Shown: positions 1 through 9,590, numbered from the stretch's first letter. The stretch: DNA of 64,000 nt from Ornithodoros turicata (GCF_037126465.1 NC_088202.1:82254160-82318159); one strand, 5' to 3'. Notes: a model not told the origin generated them from the letters alone. Program-made: numbers and translations.

Positions 1-930
1 ATGAAGTGTTATTATCAATCAAAGTTGATCAAAATGTCAGTTTGGCGTCTGGGACGGCCGTCTGGACGAGGATTTCAGCAAACGCGCCGACCGTGGGTGC
101 AACAGGGGAACGAGACCCGTGTCCGATACTCTGGGATATTAATTAATAATATACAGACTAAATAATTAGATTATGACATCTCTGATATCAATTTTATATG
201 AAGTGTTATTATCAATCAAAGTTGATCAAAATGTCAGTTTGGCGTCTGGGACGGCCGTCTGGACGAGGATTTCAGCAAACGCGCCGACCGTGGGTGCAAC
301 AGGGGAACGAGACCCGTGTCCGATACTCTGGGATATTAATTAATAATATACAGACTAAATAATTAGATTATGACATCTCTGATATCAATTTTATATGAAG
401 TGTTATTATCAATCAAAGTTGATCAAAATGTCAGTTTGGCGTCTGGGACGGCCGTCTGGACGAGGATTTCAGCAAACGCGCCCACCGTGGGTGCAACAGG
501 GGAACGAGACCCGTGTCCGATACTCTGGGATATTAATTAATAATATACAGACTAAATAATTAGATTATGACATCTGGGATATTAATTAATAATATACAGA
601 CTAAATAATTAGATTATGACATCTCAGATATCAATTTTATATGAAGTGTTATTATCAATCAAAGTTGATCAAAATGTCAGTTTGGCGTCTGGGACGGCCG
701 TCTGGACGAGGATTTCACCAAACGCGCCGACCGTGGGTGCAACAGGGGAACGAGACCCGTGTCCGATACTCTGGGATATTAATTAATAATATACAGACTA
801 AATAATTAGATTATGACATCTGGGATATTAATTAATAATACACAGACTAAATAATTAGATTATGACATCTCTTATATCAATTTTATATGAAGTGTTATTA
901 CCAATCAAAGTTGATCAAAATGTCAGTTTG
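1..930. repeat. 197-bp tandem satellite, about 4.6 units
   Basis: The unit beginning ATGAAGTGTTATTATC recurs at 1, 198, 395, 641 and 887. The first two spacings are 197 bp. The next two are 246 bp because a 49-bp AT-rich segment (GGGATATTAATTAATAAT...) is duplicated inside those units. The units are nearly identical, with only scattered substitutions, so the array is young or homogenised. Each unit combines a GC-rich half (GGGACGGCCGTCTGGACG) and an AT-rich half. The array begins at the window edge, so it probably extends to the left. Confidence 0.95.
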
Positions 931-951
931 ACGATGAAAGTCACTGAAAAG

Positions 952-1027
952 GTTAGCCAGCTGTAGGGATCGAACCCACATCTTCTGGATTGCCGGTCCA
1001 GGGCTCTACCAATTGAGCTAAGCTAAC
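952..1027 (-). tRNA. tRNA-like sequence (anticodon loop CCGGCAA), left arm of palindrome
   Basis: On the minus strand it folds as a cloverleaf: acceptor GTTAGCT with GGCTAAC, D arm GCTC...GAGC, anticodon stem CTGGA/TCCAG, and a T arm with TTCGATC. The anticodon would be GGC (Ala), but position 33 is C instead of the near-universal T. The identity is therefore doubtful and it is better seen as the tRNA-derived module of the surrounding repeat. A TTTT run directly after the acceptor could terminate Pol III. Confidence 0.6.
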
Positions 1028-1227
1028 ACGCCTCTCCAGCCACTTTCGGGGTGCGTCATCTGAAGGGACGACAAACCAGCCACTCACTCTCGCTCACCCT
1101 CCTTTCACTCTTACATTTTTGCTCACATTGCTACATTTTTGTAAGAGTGAAAGGAGGGTGAGCGAGAGTGAGTGGCTGGTTTGTCGTCCCTTCAGATGAC
1201 GCACCCCGAAAGTCGCTGGAGAGGCGT

Positions 1228-1303
1228 GTTAGCTTAGCTCAATTTGTAGAGCCCTGGACCGGCAATCCAGAAGATGTGGGTTTGATCCCTACAGCTGGCT
1301 AAC
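1228..1303 (+). tRNA. tRNA-like sequence (anticodon loop CCGGCAA), right arm of palindrome
   Basis: This is the mirror copy of the minus-strand sequence at 952-1027, differing at a few sites (TTTGTAG in the D loop, TTTGATC in the T loop). The same acceptor, anticodon stem and TTTT run are present, with C at position 33. It is repeat-borne and probably not a functional tRNA gene. Confidence 0.6.
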
Positions 1304-1411
1304 CTTTTCAGTGACTTTCATCTTTCATCGTTGATTTCTTAGGCAATTTGAGGCTTTGTTTGTATCTGTCCCTTCTATGTCGTTCCAGCCTCAGAACATC
1401 AGTTTATCTCT

Positions 1412-1504
1412 TGTCAGTTTGACGTCTGGGACGGTCGTCTGGACGAGGATTTGAGCAAACGCGCCGACCGTTTGACCCACTTTTGAGAAGTTCTCAAAAG
1501 TGGG
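1412..1504 (+). repeat. Resumed satellite unit ending in a 14-bp palindrome
   Basis: Satellite sequence resumes after the insertion (GTCAGTTTGACGTCTGGGACGG) and stops near 1470. There it is replaced by CCCACTTTTGAGAA-G-TTCTCAAAAGTGGG, a perfect 14-bp-arm palindrome at 1476-1504. Confidence 0.8.
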
Positions 1505-2520
1505 CGTGACCCGTGAAACGTGGCAGGTCTCCATCGCTGCCGTTAACGCTACACAAGAGTCACTAAATGAGCTTCGCTTCAAAGTATCGACACTGAGGTC
1601 CAAAGGAGAGCAGGAGCGCCATCCTGTTTCCGCACCGCACCGGTACCATGCCCAGTTGAGGATCAAAGATAGCTAACATAATGCTCGTTGTGCGATCGAG
1701 AAGCGTGTATGACTGTTGTGCGATAATCCATGTATTGTCCTCCAGAGAGTCCCGAGGATGTCAAGGTTAGCTCAAGGCCGTCAGCCTTGATAGGCTGCTT
1801 GCAAGAGAAAGGAACATTTCACGCGCGCACGATAGATGGCATCGTCCGCGAAAGTGCGCGTGGCTACCGTAGCACGGAAATAAGATGGCGCATGCTCGCG
1901 CTTGGAACTCAGTGTCGATACTCTGAAGCGAAGCTTATTTAGTGACTCTACGCTACACATGCATTCGAGAAACTATATTGAAGGAAAGGGCTTCTCCAAG
2001 AACTTTCGGGTATTGGGCATCACTGCAGAGCTTCGACAACATTTCTTTTGTTTTTAATTCCGTGTTAGCGCCGCGAAGCAATTGTGGCTTTGAGCTCACA
2101 GCTCACACTCAAGTACACTATGAGGCGGGCGGGTTCCAGTGAGGAGCTGAAGCAGTGTGGGCGCCAGGAGAGGGGGCGACAGTACCGCAACCGCACTGAA
2201 TTTGTACATCACTTGCTGCACGCTTTTCTCCCCTCTCCGAAGTTCCGAAAGCACCCTGCTTAGCTTCTTTCTTCGATGCGTGCAACGCCCTTGGTCTTGC
2301 TTTCGTGTTACAACTTCTTGTTGGCATCTCACGAAATCGAATTGGCGTTCGGAACCTTCCCGTGAAGTAATGCCACAGTCAAACGATTAGTAGCAGTGTG
2401 CGAAGACCCTCGATGTCTTCGTCTGAAACTGCGCCATCCTGCTGACACTGGAACCATTGCCACAACTATAAGCCCTGTGTCCAGCAGCTGTGCCTTATAC
2501 TCGTGTCGCCCTCATTCTCC
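1505..2520. other. No gene recognised; inverted repeat and SINE-tail fragment
   Basis: No convincing coding sequence. About 52 bp at 1553-1604 (GAGTCACTAAATGAGCTTCG core) recur inverted at about 1903-1955. Around 2047-2100 there is a match (GTGTTAGCGC...AATTGTGGCT) to the tail end of the SINE at 10204-10495, so a truncated SINE is likely. Confidence 0.5.
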
Positions 2521-2796
2521 TGTGGGGACCATTCCTACTCTCGGGGTCGTGCTCGCCCGTCCGGCCCGTGAAAGCAACTCGAAACCAAGTCAATGCATCC
2601 AAGTTTTATTTACCTCCGTGCCTCAGCAGTTTACACGAGTCCATCCACCAAGGAGAGCCTTCCCGTACCTTCTTCCTTCTGCTCCTTAAATCCGTTTCCC
2701 TTAAAGCACCACCACGCCCCCCTTCCCGAAGAGCGGACCGATGAGGACTGCGCCCTCTATCGACATGTTGCCAATATACATGGAAGAGTGCCCACA
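2521..2796 (-). repeat. 3' LTR of the minus-strand LTR element
   Basis: 276 bp, TG...CA ends. It contains an AATAAA signal in minus orientation (GTAAATAAAACTT, near 2605) and pairs with the LTR at 4666-4942. Confidence 0.85.
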
Positions 2797-2841
2797 TTTC
2801 CCCCATCCCAAAAGTATGTACACAGTGGAAGACAATCACGA

Positions 2842-3501
2842 TTATGCGTCCAGGTCCAGGTCGATGAGGTCATCGTCGCCGGCGGGGGGAGGAGAGGGTT
2901 GTCTGGGTTGCCCCTCGGTCTCGCGTAGCAGCTCCGGACGGAGCCGACGGAGGGTCGAGAGGGCGGTGGCCACGTCGATCGTCTCAGGGCGGTGGGCCTG
3001 CTCAACACGAGACCGGTGCAGGATGCCGCGCCGGTGAGTTGCTCGGTGCAGCTCAGGTACCTGACAGACGGGGCATAACTTGCTCTCCTCTTCGGGTGAC
3101 CAAGGCTGAAGAGGATCAGCTGGGTTCCGCTCTGACATGGTGAGTCCCCTGAACGGTGGTGGGGCAGAGGCCAGATCAGCAGTCCTAAGGAGGCGTGGCT
3201 GCGCCGACCACCGGCTATGTGACGCCCAAGAAACTGGGTACCCTTGATGAACTACGGTCCACGTCGACGCCGACCTGTGGGTGGGTCCGGGTGACCGGGA
3301 ACGGGCGTACTGCGTCGACCGAGGGAAGCGAGATGCCCATCGAGATGTCCTGGGTACGTTTTCGTATTGAGGTTGACGGTGCATAGTAAACCTGGAATAA
3401 AAAGGAAAAAGGAACGGCAGTAAGAGGGTAACTCCGTACCGCGAGCGCCTGGAAAAGCCCTCCCCAAATGTAAACGTGGAAGTCCGCGTAACGGAAATCA
3501 C
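2842..3501 (-). CDS. ORF of the LTR element, unknown function (219 codons)
   Basis: This is the longest open frame in the element, on the same strand as its predicted transcript. The product is Arg/Ser/Pro-rich and basic in its first two thirds, and ends in an acidic Asp/Leu tail (DDDLIDLDLDA). A C-x2-C-x5-H-x3-H arrangement (CPVCQVPELHRATH) sits near residue 145 and could bind zinc, but it is neither the retroviral CCHC knuckle nor clearly the integrase HHCC finger. The length and basic nature would fit a degenerate Gag-like nucleic-acid-binding protein; that is inference. An internal Met at about residue 39 is an alternative start. No catalytic domain is visible. Confidence 0.45.
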   Translation of the reverse strand: MISVTRTSTFTFGEGFSRRSRYGVTLLLPFLFPFYSRFTMHRQPQYENVPRTSRWASRFPRSTQYARSRSPGPTHRSASTWTVVHQGYPVSWASHSRWSAQPRLLRTADLASAPPPFRGLTMSERNPADPLQPWSPEEESKLCPVCQVPELHRATHRRGILHRSRVEQAHRPETIDVATALSTLRRLRPELLRETEGQPRQPSPPPAGDDDLIDLDLDA

Positions 3502-4665
3502 AGTAACAGATACTACATCGCGAGGACCAGGTTTTGGTGACCGAAAATAGTAACAGCTACGTGCGCACAGTGTCGTAGCTGAAAGCAGGTCCGGGATGAA
3601 CGAAGCGTAGTTGGTGCAATGCGGGCCTCTCTAGGTCCCTAATTGCGGTGATCAACCTTTGCACAAATGCGAAGGGATCGAATGCTTGGGGGAACAACAC
3701 ATTAGAAGCATGGTTTGCTCATCCCATCAGCTAAAAGCCTATACTCGGTTGAGTAGGCGCCAAATTCACCAGGAAGATATCGTGTAAGTACGATCTTCCC
3801 ACGCTATCGCTTCAGAGCTATCAAAGTGATACGCTCGGAGATACATGCGAAAGGGGGGTGGCAGTGGCGGGAATAGCTTGTGCCAGACGTCTGATATCAG
3901 TGCAGCCTACAGGATGCACGTGATTGTTACTCCGTTGACGGTTCTCATGACAGTCTGATAGGCAGTCATGCTAGCTACGAAGTCTGGTTCAGACCTCTAG
4001 TCTGTGTACCGGTACTAAGTGAGCACCAAATAGATTTTGGGGAAGGCACTGCAGATACCATAACCCCAAGAACGTGACTGCCCGGCAAATCGGGTCACCG
4101 TCAACAGGCCTACGTCCGACCGATGTGACTGGTCGGTGAGGAGTCTCCCCTTGGGGGCGGGTTTCGTATCCATGGTCGGGACGCGCCGGGAGCCAGTCCG
4201 CGCCTGGACCTCCAGTGAAGCGACTGCAAGACTCGAAAACATGGGAATGCACAATAAAAAAAGGAAACATCCGAGGCTTCGAGATACCGTATTCCCTACC
4301 AATTTCAAATAGTGGCAAAAAAAGAAACGTAATTAGCTAGAAAAAGAGAGGAAACTTGAGTAACTGACGACGTCCCTCACGTGGCCGGGCACACGAGCAG
4401 GTTCTGCAACAAGGGGCGTTAACCACCCACTTCGGCAGCGCAGGTATCGTGAGGCCAGAGTAATAATAAATTTAAAAACAACGCGGTTTTCCGGCTAAAC
4501 TGTCCCCGAGACAGGAAAGCCAACCGGCACCGGGACAACAGCGCGAGGCTGTACAAACAGTCCCGAAAAACAAAACACATTCAAAAACAAGGAAAAACCT
4601 ACCCTGGCCGCATCCTCCTGCCACCGAACGCACGTGTACATCCCTAAACCAATTGGGCGCCAAAA

Positions 4666-4942
4666 TGTGGGGACCATTCCCACTCTCGGGGTCGTGCTCG
4701 CCCGTCCGGCCCGTGAAAGCAACTCAGAAACCAAGTCAATGCATCCAAGTTTTATTTACCTCCGTGCCACAGCAGTTTACACGAGTCCATCCACCAAGGA
4801 GAGCCTTCCCGTACCTTCTTCCTTCTGCTCCTTAAATCCGTTTCCCTTAAAGCACCACCACGCCCCCGTTCCCGAAGAGCGGACCGATGAGGACTGCGCC
4901 CTCTATCGACATGTTGCCAATATACATGGAAGAGTGCCCACA
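4666..4942 (-). repeat. 5' LTR of the minus-strand LTR element
   Basis: 277 bp. Minus-strand TATATT lies near the outer end and the PBS follows at its inner edge. It is about 98.5% identical to the other LTR by eye. Confidence 0.85.
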
Positions 4943-5363
4943 CTCCTCTTGATGGTATCAACGGTGACCTCAACAACAAGTACCACTCCGCATCTGAGGG
5001 GAGGCGGGGAGCGATGTGGCGGCCCGTGGACAACGGTGACGTGCCACGACTACTGCGTGCCATTCCACAAAGCTTTAGTTCTATCATCACTTTCCCAGAA
5101 AGATGCCACGAGTTGAGAGGAACCACGGGCTACCCAAGAGAAGCCACAAGCTCCTCAGCTCCGGAACATTTCATCATCGCCGATCAGGACTCATGTGGGG
5201 AAACTCCACCTCCTCTACAGTTGCATAAACCGGGGATGAGTTTCAGCACGAGTTTAGTTGGCACGATGATAGTGCCAGTACGAGAGCATGCGCAAGCGGT
5301 GTCCAGGGCCATTCGACGGGTTACACAGACATGTTTCCAATGATTTATAAATTTATAGAAAGT
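4943..5363. other. Spacer between two LTR elements, no gene recognised
   Basis: An open plus-strand frame (5014-5343) runs here, but it matches nothing I recognise and lacks splice or start context. It may be a remnant of an older repeat into which the LTR element inserted. Confidence 0.3.
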
Positions 5364-5502
5364 TGTTGGAAGAAGCTCCTCTCCATGCACCCTGTCTATG
5401 GTCAGGTGTGCGTGCGTATCTGCGCGCACCTGTTCTCAGTTTTCCATTAAACCTTTGCCTAGGTACCACAGACTTTGTTGCTGCTGACGCTCGACTCCAA
5501 CT
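5364..5502 (+). repeat. 5' LTR, copia element
   Basis: 139 bp, starts TGTTGGAAG. It aligns with 8315-8449 through GTATCTGCGCGCACCTGTTC and GACGCTCGACTCCAAC. Confidence 0.8.
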
Positions 5503-5515
5503 GGTTATGGGCCCA
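5503..5515 (+). other. Copia-type primer-binding site
   Basis: GGTTATGGGCCCA abuts the LTR end, matching the internal initiator-tRNA-Met fragment used by Drosophila copia. Confidence 0.75.
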
Positions 5516-5570
5516 AGCACCTACTGAGACCGCTGAGACGGAAGCTGAGTGACTAGTGATGGGAGATGCT

Positions 5571-5958
5571 GGCAAGTTTGCGGTGGCCTCATCCACGACC
5601 TGGCACATCGATTCAGGTGTAACTCGTTACCAATTACCGAAGTTTCTTCACGAAGAACTACCGGACTAGGACTGAGATCGTTATAATCGCCAATGAACAG
5701 CAGGCCTCCTCGGAAGGTATCGGAGATGGGGTTCTTTATTGCAAGATTTCCGACACAACGCTTCAAAAGGTACAAGTTACCAACGTCATACATGTCCTGT
5801 ATGTTCCTGCATTGAAGAGTAACCTCCTTTCAGTCACAAGGCGGACGCAACAAGGCCACGTTGTAACTTTCGCAGATGACCGCTGCGTCATTTCTCGAGG
5901 AACGAATGTTGTGGCTACCGCAGCAAGTCCGCGCATAGTGCGCTGCCAAAGCTATTGA
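5571..5958 (+). pseudogene. Copia polyprotein fragment: aspartic protease region
   Basis: The plus-strand translation around 5601 reads WHIDSGVTRY, the copia protease active-site motif (usually WHIDSGATRH). After an in-frame stop near 5668 and a frame change, the reading continues from 5689 with the copia-typical stretch HVLYVPALKSNLLSV and ends at a stop at 5956. The gag portion usually found upstream is absent. Confidence 0.75.
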
Positions 5959-6339
5959 GAATGCGTACGAGTACGTAACACGTTAGGTGTTAGGTCTTGT
6001 TGGTAGCATGAAGCACAGTGCGGGCACAGAATGTCCGCTCACGACGGCCGTCGTTGCACGAGGCCATCCTGTAAGGCTTGTTAAACAAGACCGGCAAAAC
6101 TATCTTTGAGGTTATTAACGACAGCAATTATCACGGAACACACCCAAAACATTCACCTTCGCCCATAGATCTCCGCCATCGCATCGACGATTTGGCGTTA
6201 GCCAAGCCACGAGCGCGGCTAAGCCAGGACGAAGCCGGGATTGGTCAGGGTTCGCCGACCACAGGACCGCCGTGCCAGGGAATTTAAAAAATTGTTTTCT
6301 TAAAAACTACAAACAAATGGGTGAAAATTTTTCACATGT

Positions 6340-6633
6340 ATGCTCCCTGTGCGGAAACGAACGCACAGCCCAAGCATGGCTCCATTCTGTCGCAGTCGAA
6401 AATCGGCGGAGCTGAGCTTTAAGGAACTTTATCCGTTGCGCCTCACGGAACCTGGCGCTGCAGAGGTGGACACCACTAGACTTTCGTCACGTCACCAGAA
6501 TTGTATTCATGTTTGGCATCATCGTTTGCGGCACCGGGACCCAGGCGCTGTCAAACGGCTCCAGGACCAGGCTTTGGCTGAAGGTATGCACATTGGGAAG
6601 TGCGATTATCTGCAGCATTCTGTATTCGCATAG
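6340..6633 (+). pseudogene. Copia GAG-pre-integrase fragment
   Basis: The open frame includes WHHRLRHRDPGAVKRL, close to the WHRRLGHRN..AVKRL signature of the GAG-pre-integrase domain, followed by a Cys region (IGKCDYL). Coding similarity stops near 6625, where unrelated sequence begins; the rest of the zinc-binding segment is lost. Confidence 0.75.
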
Positions 6634-6832
6634 CTGTATTCGAGGAAAGAAGGCGGCATCATTCGCTAGAGGCGGCGGCACGCGAGCTGGGAATATTCTT
6701 GACATAGTACACTCGTGGCGAATTCCATTGGGAGAGCAATTTTTGCCCCGCGCTGGCTTGGGTTTCGTGCATGCTCCCGGCGGGGTCGCACGGGTTTGCT
6801 TTGCCAATGGAACGCTAGTATACCGGGCTACA

Positions 6833-6876
6833 GCACGCGGGTCACGCGCTCTGTGCATAGCGCGTGACCCGCGTGC
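6833..6876. repeat. Perfect hairpin, 18-bp arms
   Basis: GCACGCGGGTCACGCGCT (6833-6850) is exactly inverted at 6859-6876 around the 8-nt loop CTGTGCAT. It lies in the non-copia insert between the pre-integrase and integrase remnants. Confidence 0.9.
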
Positions 6877-7083
6877 TTTCTCGTGTTTGCTTTGGCCACG
6901 TGGGATTCAGCAAACTGCTTCGAAACCGCACAATAGCAGGCAGCGGAATGCGCAGCGTTTACAGTGTTCAAGAGACGCACGACTACCTTCGCGACACACC
7001 AGTAAAAGAAAGAACAAAGTTCGAACATCATAGTCTCACTTACTGCGCGCATGCCTCCTCCCCTCGGTCGTGTTCGGCTGGCG

Positions 7084-7285
7084 TAATTGCTGGGTCAAAA
7101 ACTATTGCGCCTTAGATCAACTTTTTTGCCCCTATGTCGTCAACTGAACATTGAACGCATGCCCCGATTCTGCCAATGGAACAGTAATTGCTGGGTCAAA
7201 AACTATTGCGCCTTAGATCAACTTTTTTGCCCCTGCTTCGTCAACAGAACATTGAACGCATGCCCCGATTCTGCCAATGGAACAG
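7084..7285. repeat. 101-bp direct tandem duplication
   Basis: Copies 7084-7184 and 7185-7285 start TAATTGCTGGGTCAAAAAC and end TGCCAATGGAACAG. A partial third copy follows. The terminal motif TGCCAATGGAA also occurs near 6803 and 7323. Confidence 0.92.
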
Positions 7286-7340
7286 TTTTTGCCCCTTTCC
7301 GCTGCAGAACCTTGACCCAGCTCTGCCAATGGAATGCGCC

Positions 7341-7770
7341 ATCGGATGACTGTGGACCAATGAAGACTCTGACACCCAACAAGAACCGGTATTTTCTTAG
7401 GTTTATTTTTCCAGGTGTACAGTAGTGTACTTGCCCAAATCAAAGGACGAAGTCTGCTCCAAACTTCACGAATATTTGACGGCTGTACGGACCCCCGGCG
7501 GATGTCCCGGCGGTCCTCCGTGCAGATGACGGGACAGAGTACACTGATGCGAAGACGCTCGAAGTTCTCCGGAGGTATGGCATCGAACTTCAGACGTCTG
7601 TCCCATATAGCCCTGAACAAAATGGTGCGGCAGAGAGAAGGAACCGCACGCTCTGTGAGAGTGCACGAAGTATGCTGTTTAGTGCAAAGTTATCCAAGAC
7701 GTACTGGGAAGAAGCTGCGGTAACTGCTTGTTGCCTTCAGAACTGGAGCAGCAGCGCAGAGCAGCGATAG
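7341..7770 (+). pseudogene. Copia integrase core fragment
   Basis: The reading begins CGPMKTLTPNKNRYFL, meets a stop at 7423, shifts frame (LPKSKDEVCSKLHEYL), and shifts back at about 7522 for DDGTEYT...PYSPEQNGAAERRNRTL and KTYWEEAAVTA. These are hallmark copia integrase motifs, including the second catalytic Asp and the Glu of the DDE triad. It ends at a stop at 7768. Confidence 0.85.
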
Positions 7771-7889
7771 GACACTTTACGACTTATGGTACAAGAAGAA
7801 GAACGCCCTGCAGCATCTGCGGATGTTTGGCAGCAGAGCTTTCACGCAACGTACCGAAGGCAAACCGCAGTAAATGAGACGTTCGGGCT

Positions 7890-8246
7890 GTGGAAGGTAT
7901 TTTAGTGGACTTCAGTGACACCCAAAAAGGCTACAGGGAGCTCCTGAAGGATAGTCACAAGGTCAAGGTCACTCTGAGTGTAGTTTTCAACGAGGCTCCA
8001 ATCATGGCAAAGTTTTGCGGCGGAAGCGAAGCCGGTAGTGCGTCCCTGGAACTCAGGGGGCAGAAGAACCCAAGGAACCTACTCCCCATAAACAGGATTT
8101 GGGTTTCTCTGGTGATTTCATTGTTGACTTACCGCCAACAGCGACCACACCCAAACATAGCCAAGAACCTACCCGCGGAGACAGCAAGTGGCGCCAGACC
8201 GTCTGATTTATGCAGCACAGGCTCGAGACGCTCAGTGTTCACATGA
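7890..8246 (+). pseudogene. Copia integrase C-terminal end, truncated before reverse transcriptase
   Basis: The frame reads EGILVDFSDTQKGYREL and KVTLSVVFNEAPI, the GKARKG-to-FNE segment after the copia integrase core. From about residue 45 the similarity is lost, and nothing resembling the copia reverse transcriptase follows before the polypurine tract. The element has suffered a large internal deletion. Confidence 0.75.
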
Positions 8247-8314
8247 ATTTCGTGGACGGTTAGTTGTCAACGGGCAGTTGTCAAGTTGTCATGGGGGGAA
8301 GGGGGGGGGGGGGG

Positions 8315-8449
8315 GTTGGAAGAGGCCAACAACACTGGCATCCTCGGGTGTGCTTGCGTATCTGCGCGCACCTGTTCGTTCTCAGTTGTCCATTACACCT
8401 TTACTTCGGTGCCTCAGGACTCTGCTGTTGCTGACGCTCGACTCCAACA
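8315..8449 (+). repeat. 3' LTR, copia element
   Basis: It starts at the edge of a long G run (TTGGAAGAGG) and ends CCAACA, followed by the AAAGT duplication. Confidence 0.78.
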
Positions 8450-8550
8450 AAAGTATGCAAAGGAACACGACAAATGACTTTGTGATATCCGGTTCACCTT
8501 TTGCCCATGCTCAGGGTTTTCAGGAAAAGTCACATTGATCCCTTCCTTTC

Positions 8551-8701
8551 GCAATATAGTGTGTGTGCGACTTGGGAGGTCCCAGTGCCTCTGTTATGTG
8601 AGGAGTTATGTGATCCCATCTGCATCGCAAAATAGTGTGTGCGCGGTTTGGGGGGTCCCAGTGCCTCTGTTATGTGAGAAGTTATGTGATCCCATCTGCA
8701 T
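8551..8701. repeat. 76-bp tandem duplication
   Basis: GCAATATAGTGTGTG at 8551 and GCAAAATAGTGTGTG at 8627 start two near-identical copies sharing GGTCCCAGTGCCTCTGTTATGTGA. Confidence 0.9.
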
Positions 8702-9590
8702 CCGTACAGATGGATAAAGCAAACCATGATATACGAAAATGACAAATCGTATTCCAAGTGAAAAGACCCCAGCCACAGCATTGCGTATCCCACACTTCAA
8801 AGCGACTGTACAAAAAACTGCCGAGATAAGAAAACAAAGCTAAGAGAACACAAGAAACAACACATAAAGAAGATAAGAGAACACAATGCCCAGTTCTGAC
8901 TATCACCAGTCTAAAGACATATTTAATGGCTTCTTCACTGTAGAATGAGGAGATCCATTCTGAAGCTCTTCATACTGAAAAGAAATTGATAATACAGCAC
9001 AATCAGAAGCTGAGCCTGTTGGCAGTGGTTCTTTCTCGATAGTGAAGTGCAAACAAAACTAAGGAACAGGACTGTGCGCTTCATCCTATCTGTTCCTCTG
9101 TCTCAGTCCTTGTTTTGTTCATGCTTCACCGTAAGAAATTAGCCAGTTAAAAACACAGTTCAGGTTACCGCTGGCTTCAAAGTTTGGGGAGCCTATGTAT
9201 GCTGTATTAAATAATTATCAGAAAGAGAGGGAGGAAGGGGAAAGTGCCCTGTTGTCCGCTCCTATTTCTCCATTTGTTCATCACAACTCTATCAGCGATG
9301 GAAGCACCAGGTAGGGAACACCGCTACAACAGGGCTAACACCACTGAGACCTGTATTCCACCGTTCCAGAATGCCATATCAGAAAGCAAGCCCAACAAGA
9401 CTACAACATCACAGCCTTGGAGTACTTTAAGATTTGCGATATTGTAAAATGTTTACGATTATAACGGATCTGCTGCATTTCACCTAAAATGACATCAACA
9501 ATGTGTTTACTGTTTAGGTCTGCTTCTGGAAAAGGAGCGATGACAGGAGCTGACAGGAGCGATGTACTCGATTTTAGCACTTTTGTTTAA
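8702..9590. other. No gene or clear repeat recognised
   Basis: AT-rich sequence with short open frames only. I see no splice-bounded exon or known repeat end. Confidence 0.4.

Larger units (their letters stand above)
934..1411 (+). mobile_element. tRNA-bearing fold-back retroposon, copy A (inside satellite)
   Basis: This 478-bp insertion splits a satellite unit. TGTCAGTTTGACG lies on both sides (921-933 and 1412-1424) as a 13-bp target duplication. Both copies carry the same G-to-A change relative to other satellite units, as expected if one unit was duplicated on insertion. Most of the element is a near-perfect palindrome: left arm about 934-1113, loop 1114-1140, right arm about 1141-1323. 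Each arm holds a 76-nt tRNA-like sequence. A 3' tail follows, ending near CAGCCTCAGAACATCAG (1388-1404). Sister copies are at 37347-37674, 39548-39656 and 46381-46984. There is no coding capacity. Confidence 0.8.
2521..4942 (-). mobile_element. Young non-autonomous LTR retrotransposon, minus strand
   Basis: Two direct LTRs (2521-2796 and 4666-4942) begin TGTGGGGACC and end GTGCCCACA. They differ by about three substitutions and one indel over 276 bp. CTCC flanks both outer ends (2517-2520 and 4943-4946) as a 4-bp target duplication. On the minus strand a TGGCGCCCAATTGG primer-binding site lies 2 nt inside the 5' LTR (about 4650-4663), and a purine tract (GGGATGGGGGAAA) precedes the 3' LTR (2797-2809). 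The 1.87-kb interior shows no reverse transcriptase, protease or integrase, only a 219-codon ORF. It is therefore probably mobilised by another element; the supplier family is not identifiable here. Confidence 0.88.
5364..8449 (+). mobile_element. Degenerate Ty1/copia retrotransposon with 5-bp TSD
   Basis: Short LTRs at 5364-5502 (starts TGTTGGAAG) and about 8315-8449 (ends CTCCAACA) share about 135 bp, including GACGCTCGACTCCAAC. AAAGT flanks both ends (5359-5363 and 8450-8454), a 5-bp target duplication. GGTTATGGGCCCA directly follows the 5' LTR, the copia-type primer-binding site for an initiator-Met tRNA half. A G-rich polypurine tract (8292-8315) precedes the 3' LTR. The interior keeps, in order, protease, GAG-pre-integrase and integrase remnants with stops and frameshifts. 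Reverse transcriptase and RNase H are missing. The diverged LTRs indicate an old insertion. Confidence 0.88.

Noticed and set aside
1..930. CRISPR-like regular repeats
   Set aside because: The repeat is the whole 197-bp unit with no unique spacers; this is eukaryotic satellite DNA.
952..1303. Functional nuclear tRNA genes
   Set aside because: C at position 33, damaged T stems in some copies, inverted pairing and TSD-bounded insertion all indicate repeat-derived pseudo-tRNAs.
8291..8315. G run as telomere or quadruplex regulator
   Set aside because: It sits exactly before the copia 3' LTR and is best explained as an expanded polypurine tract.
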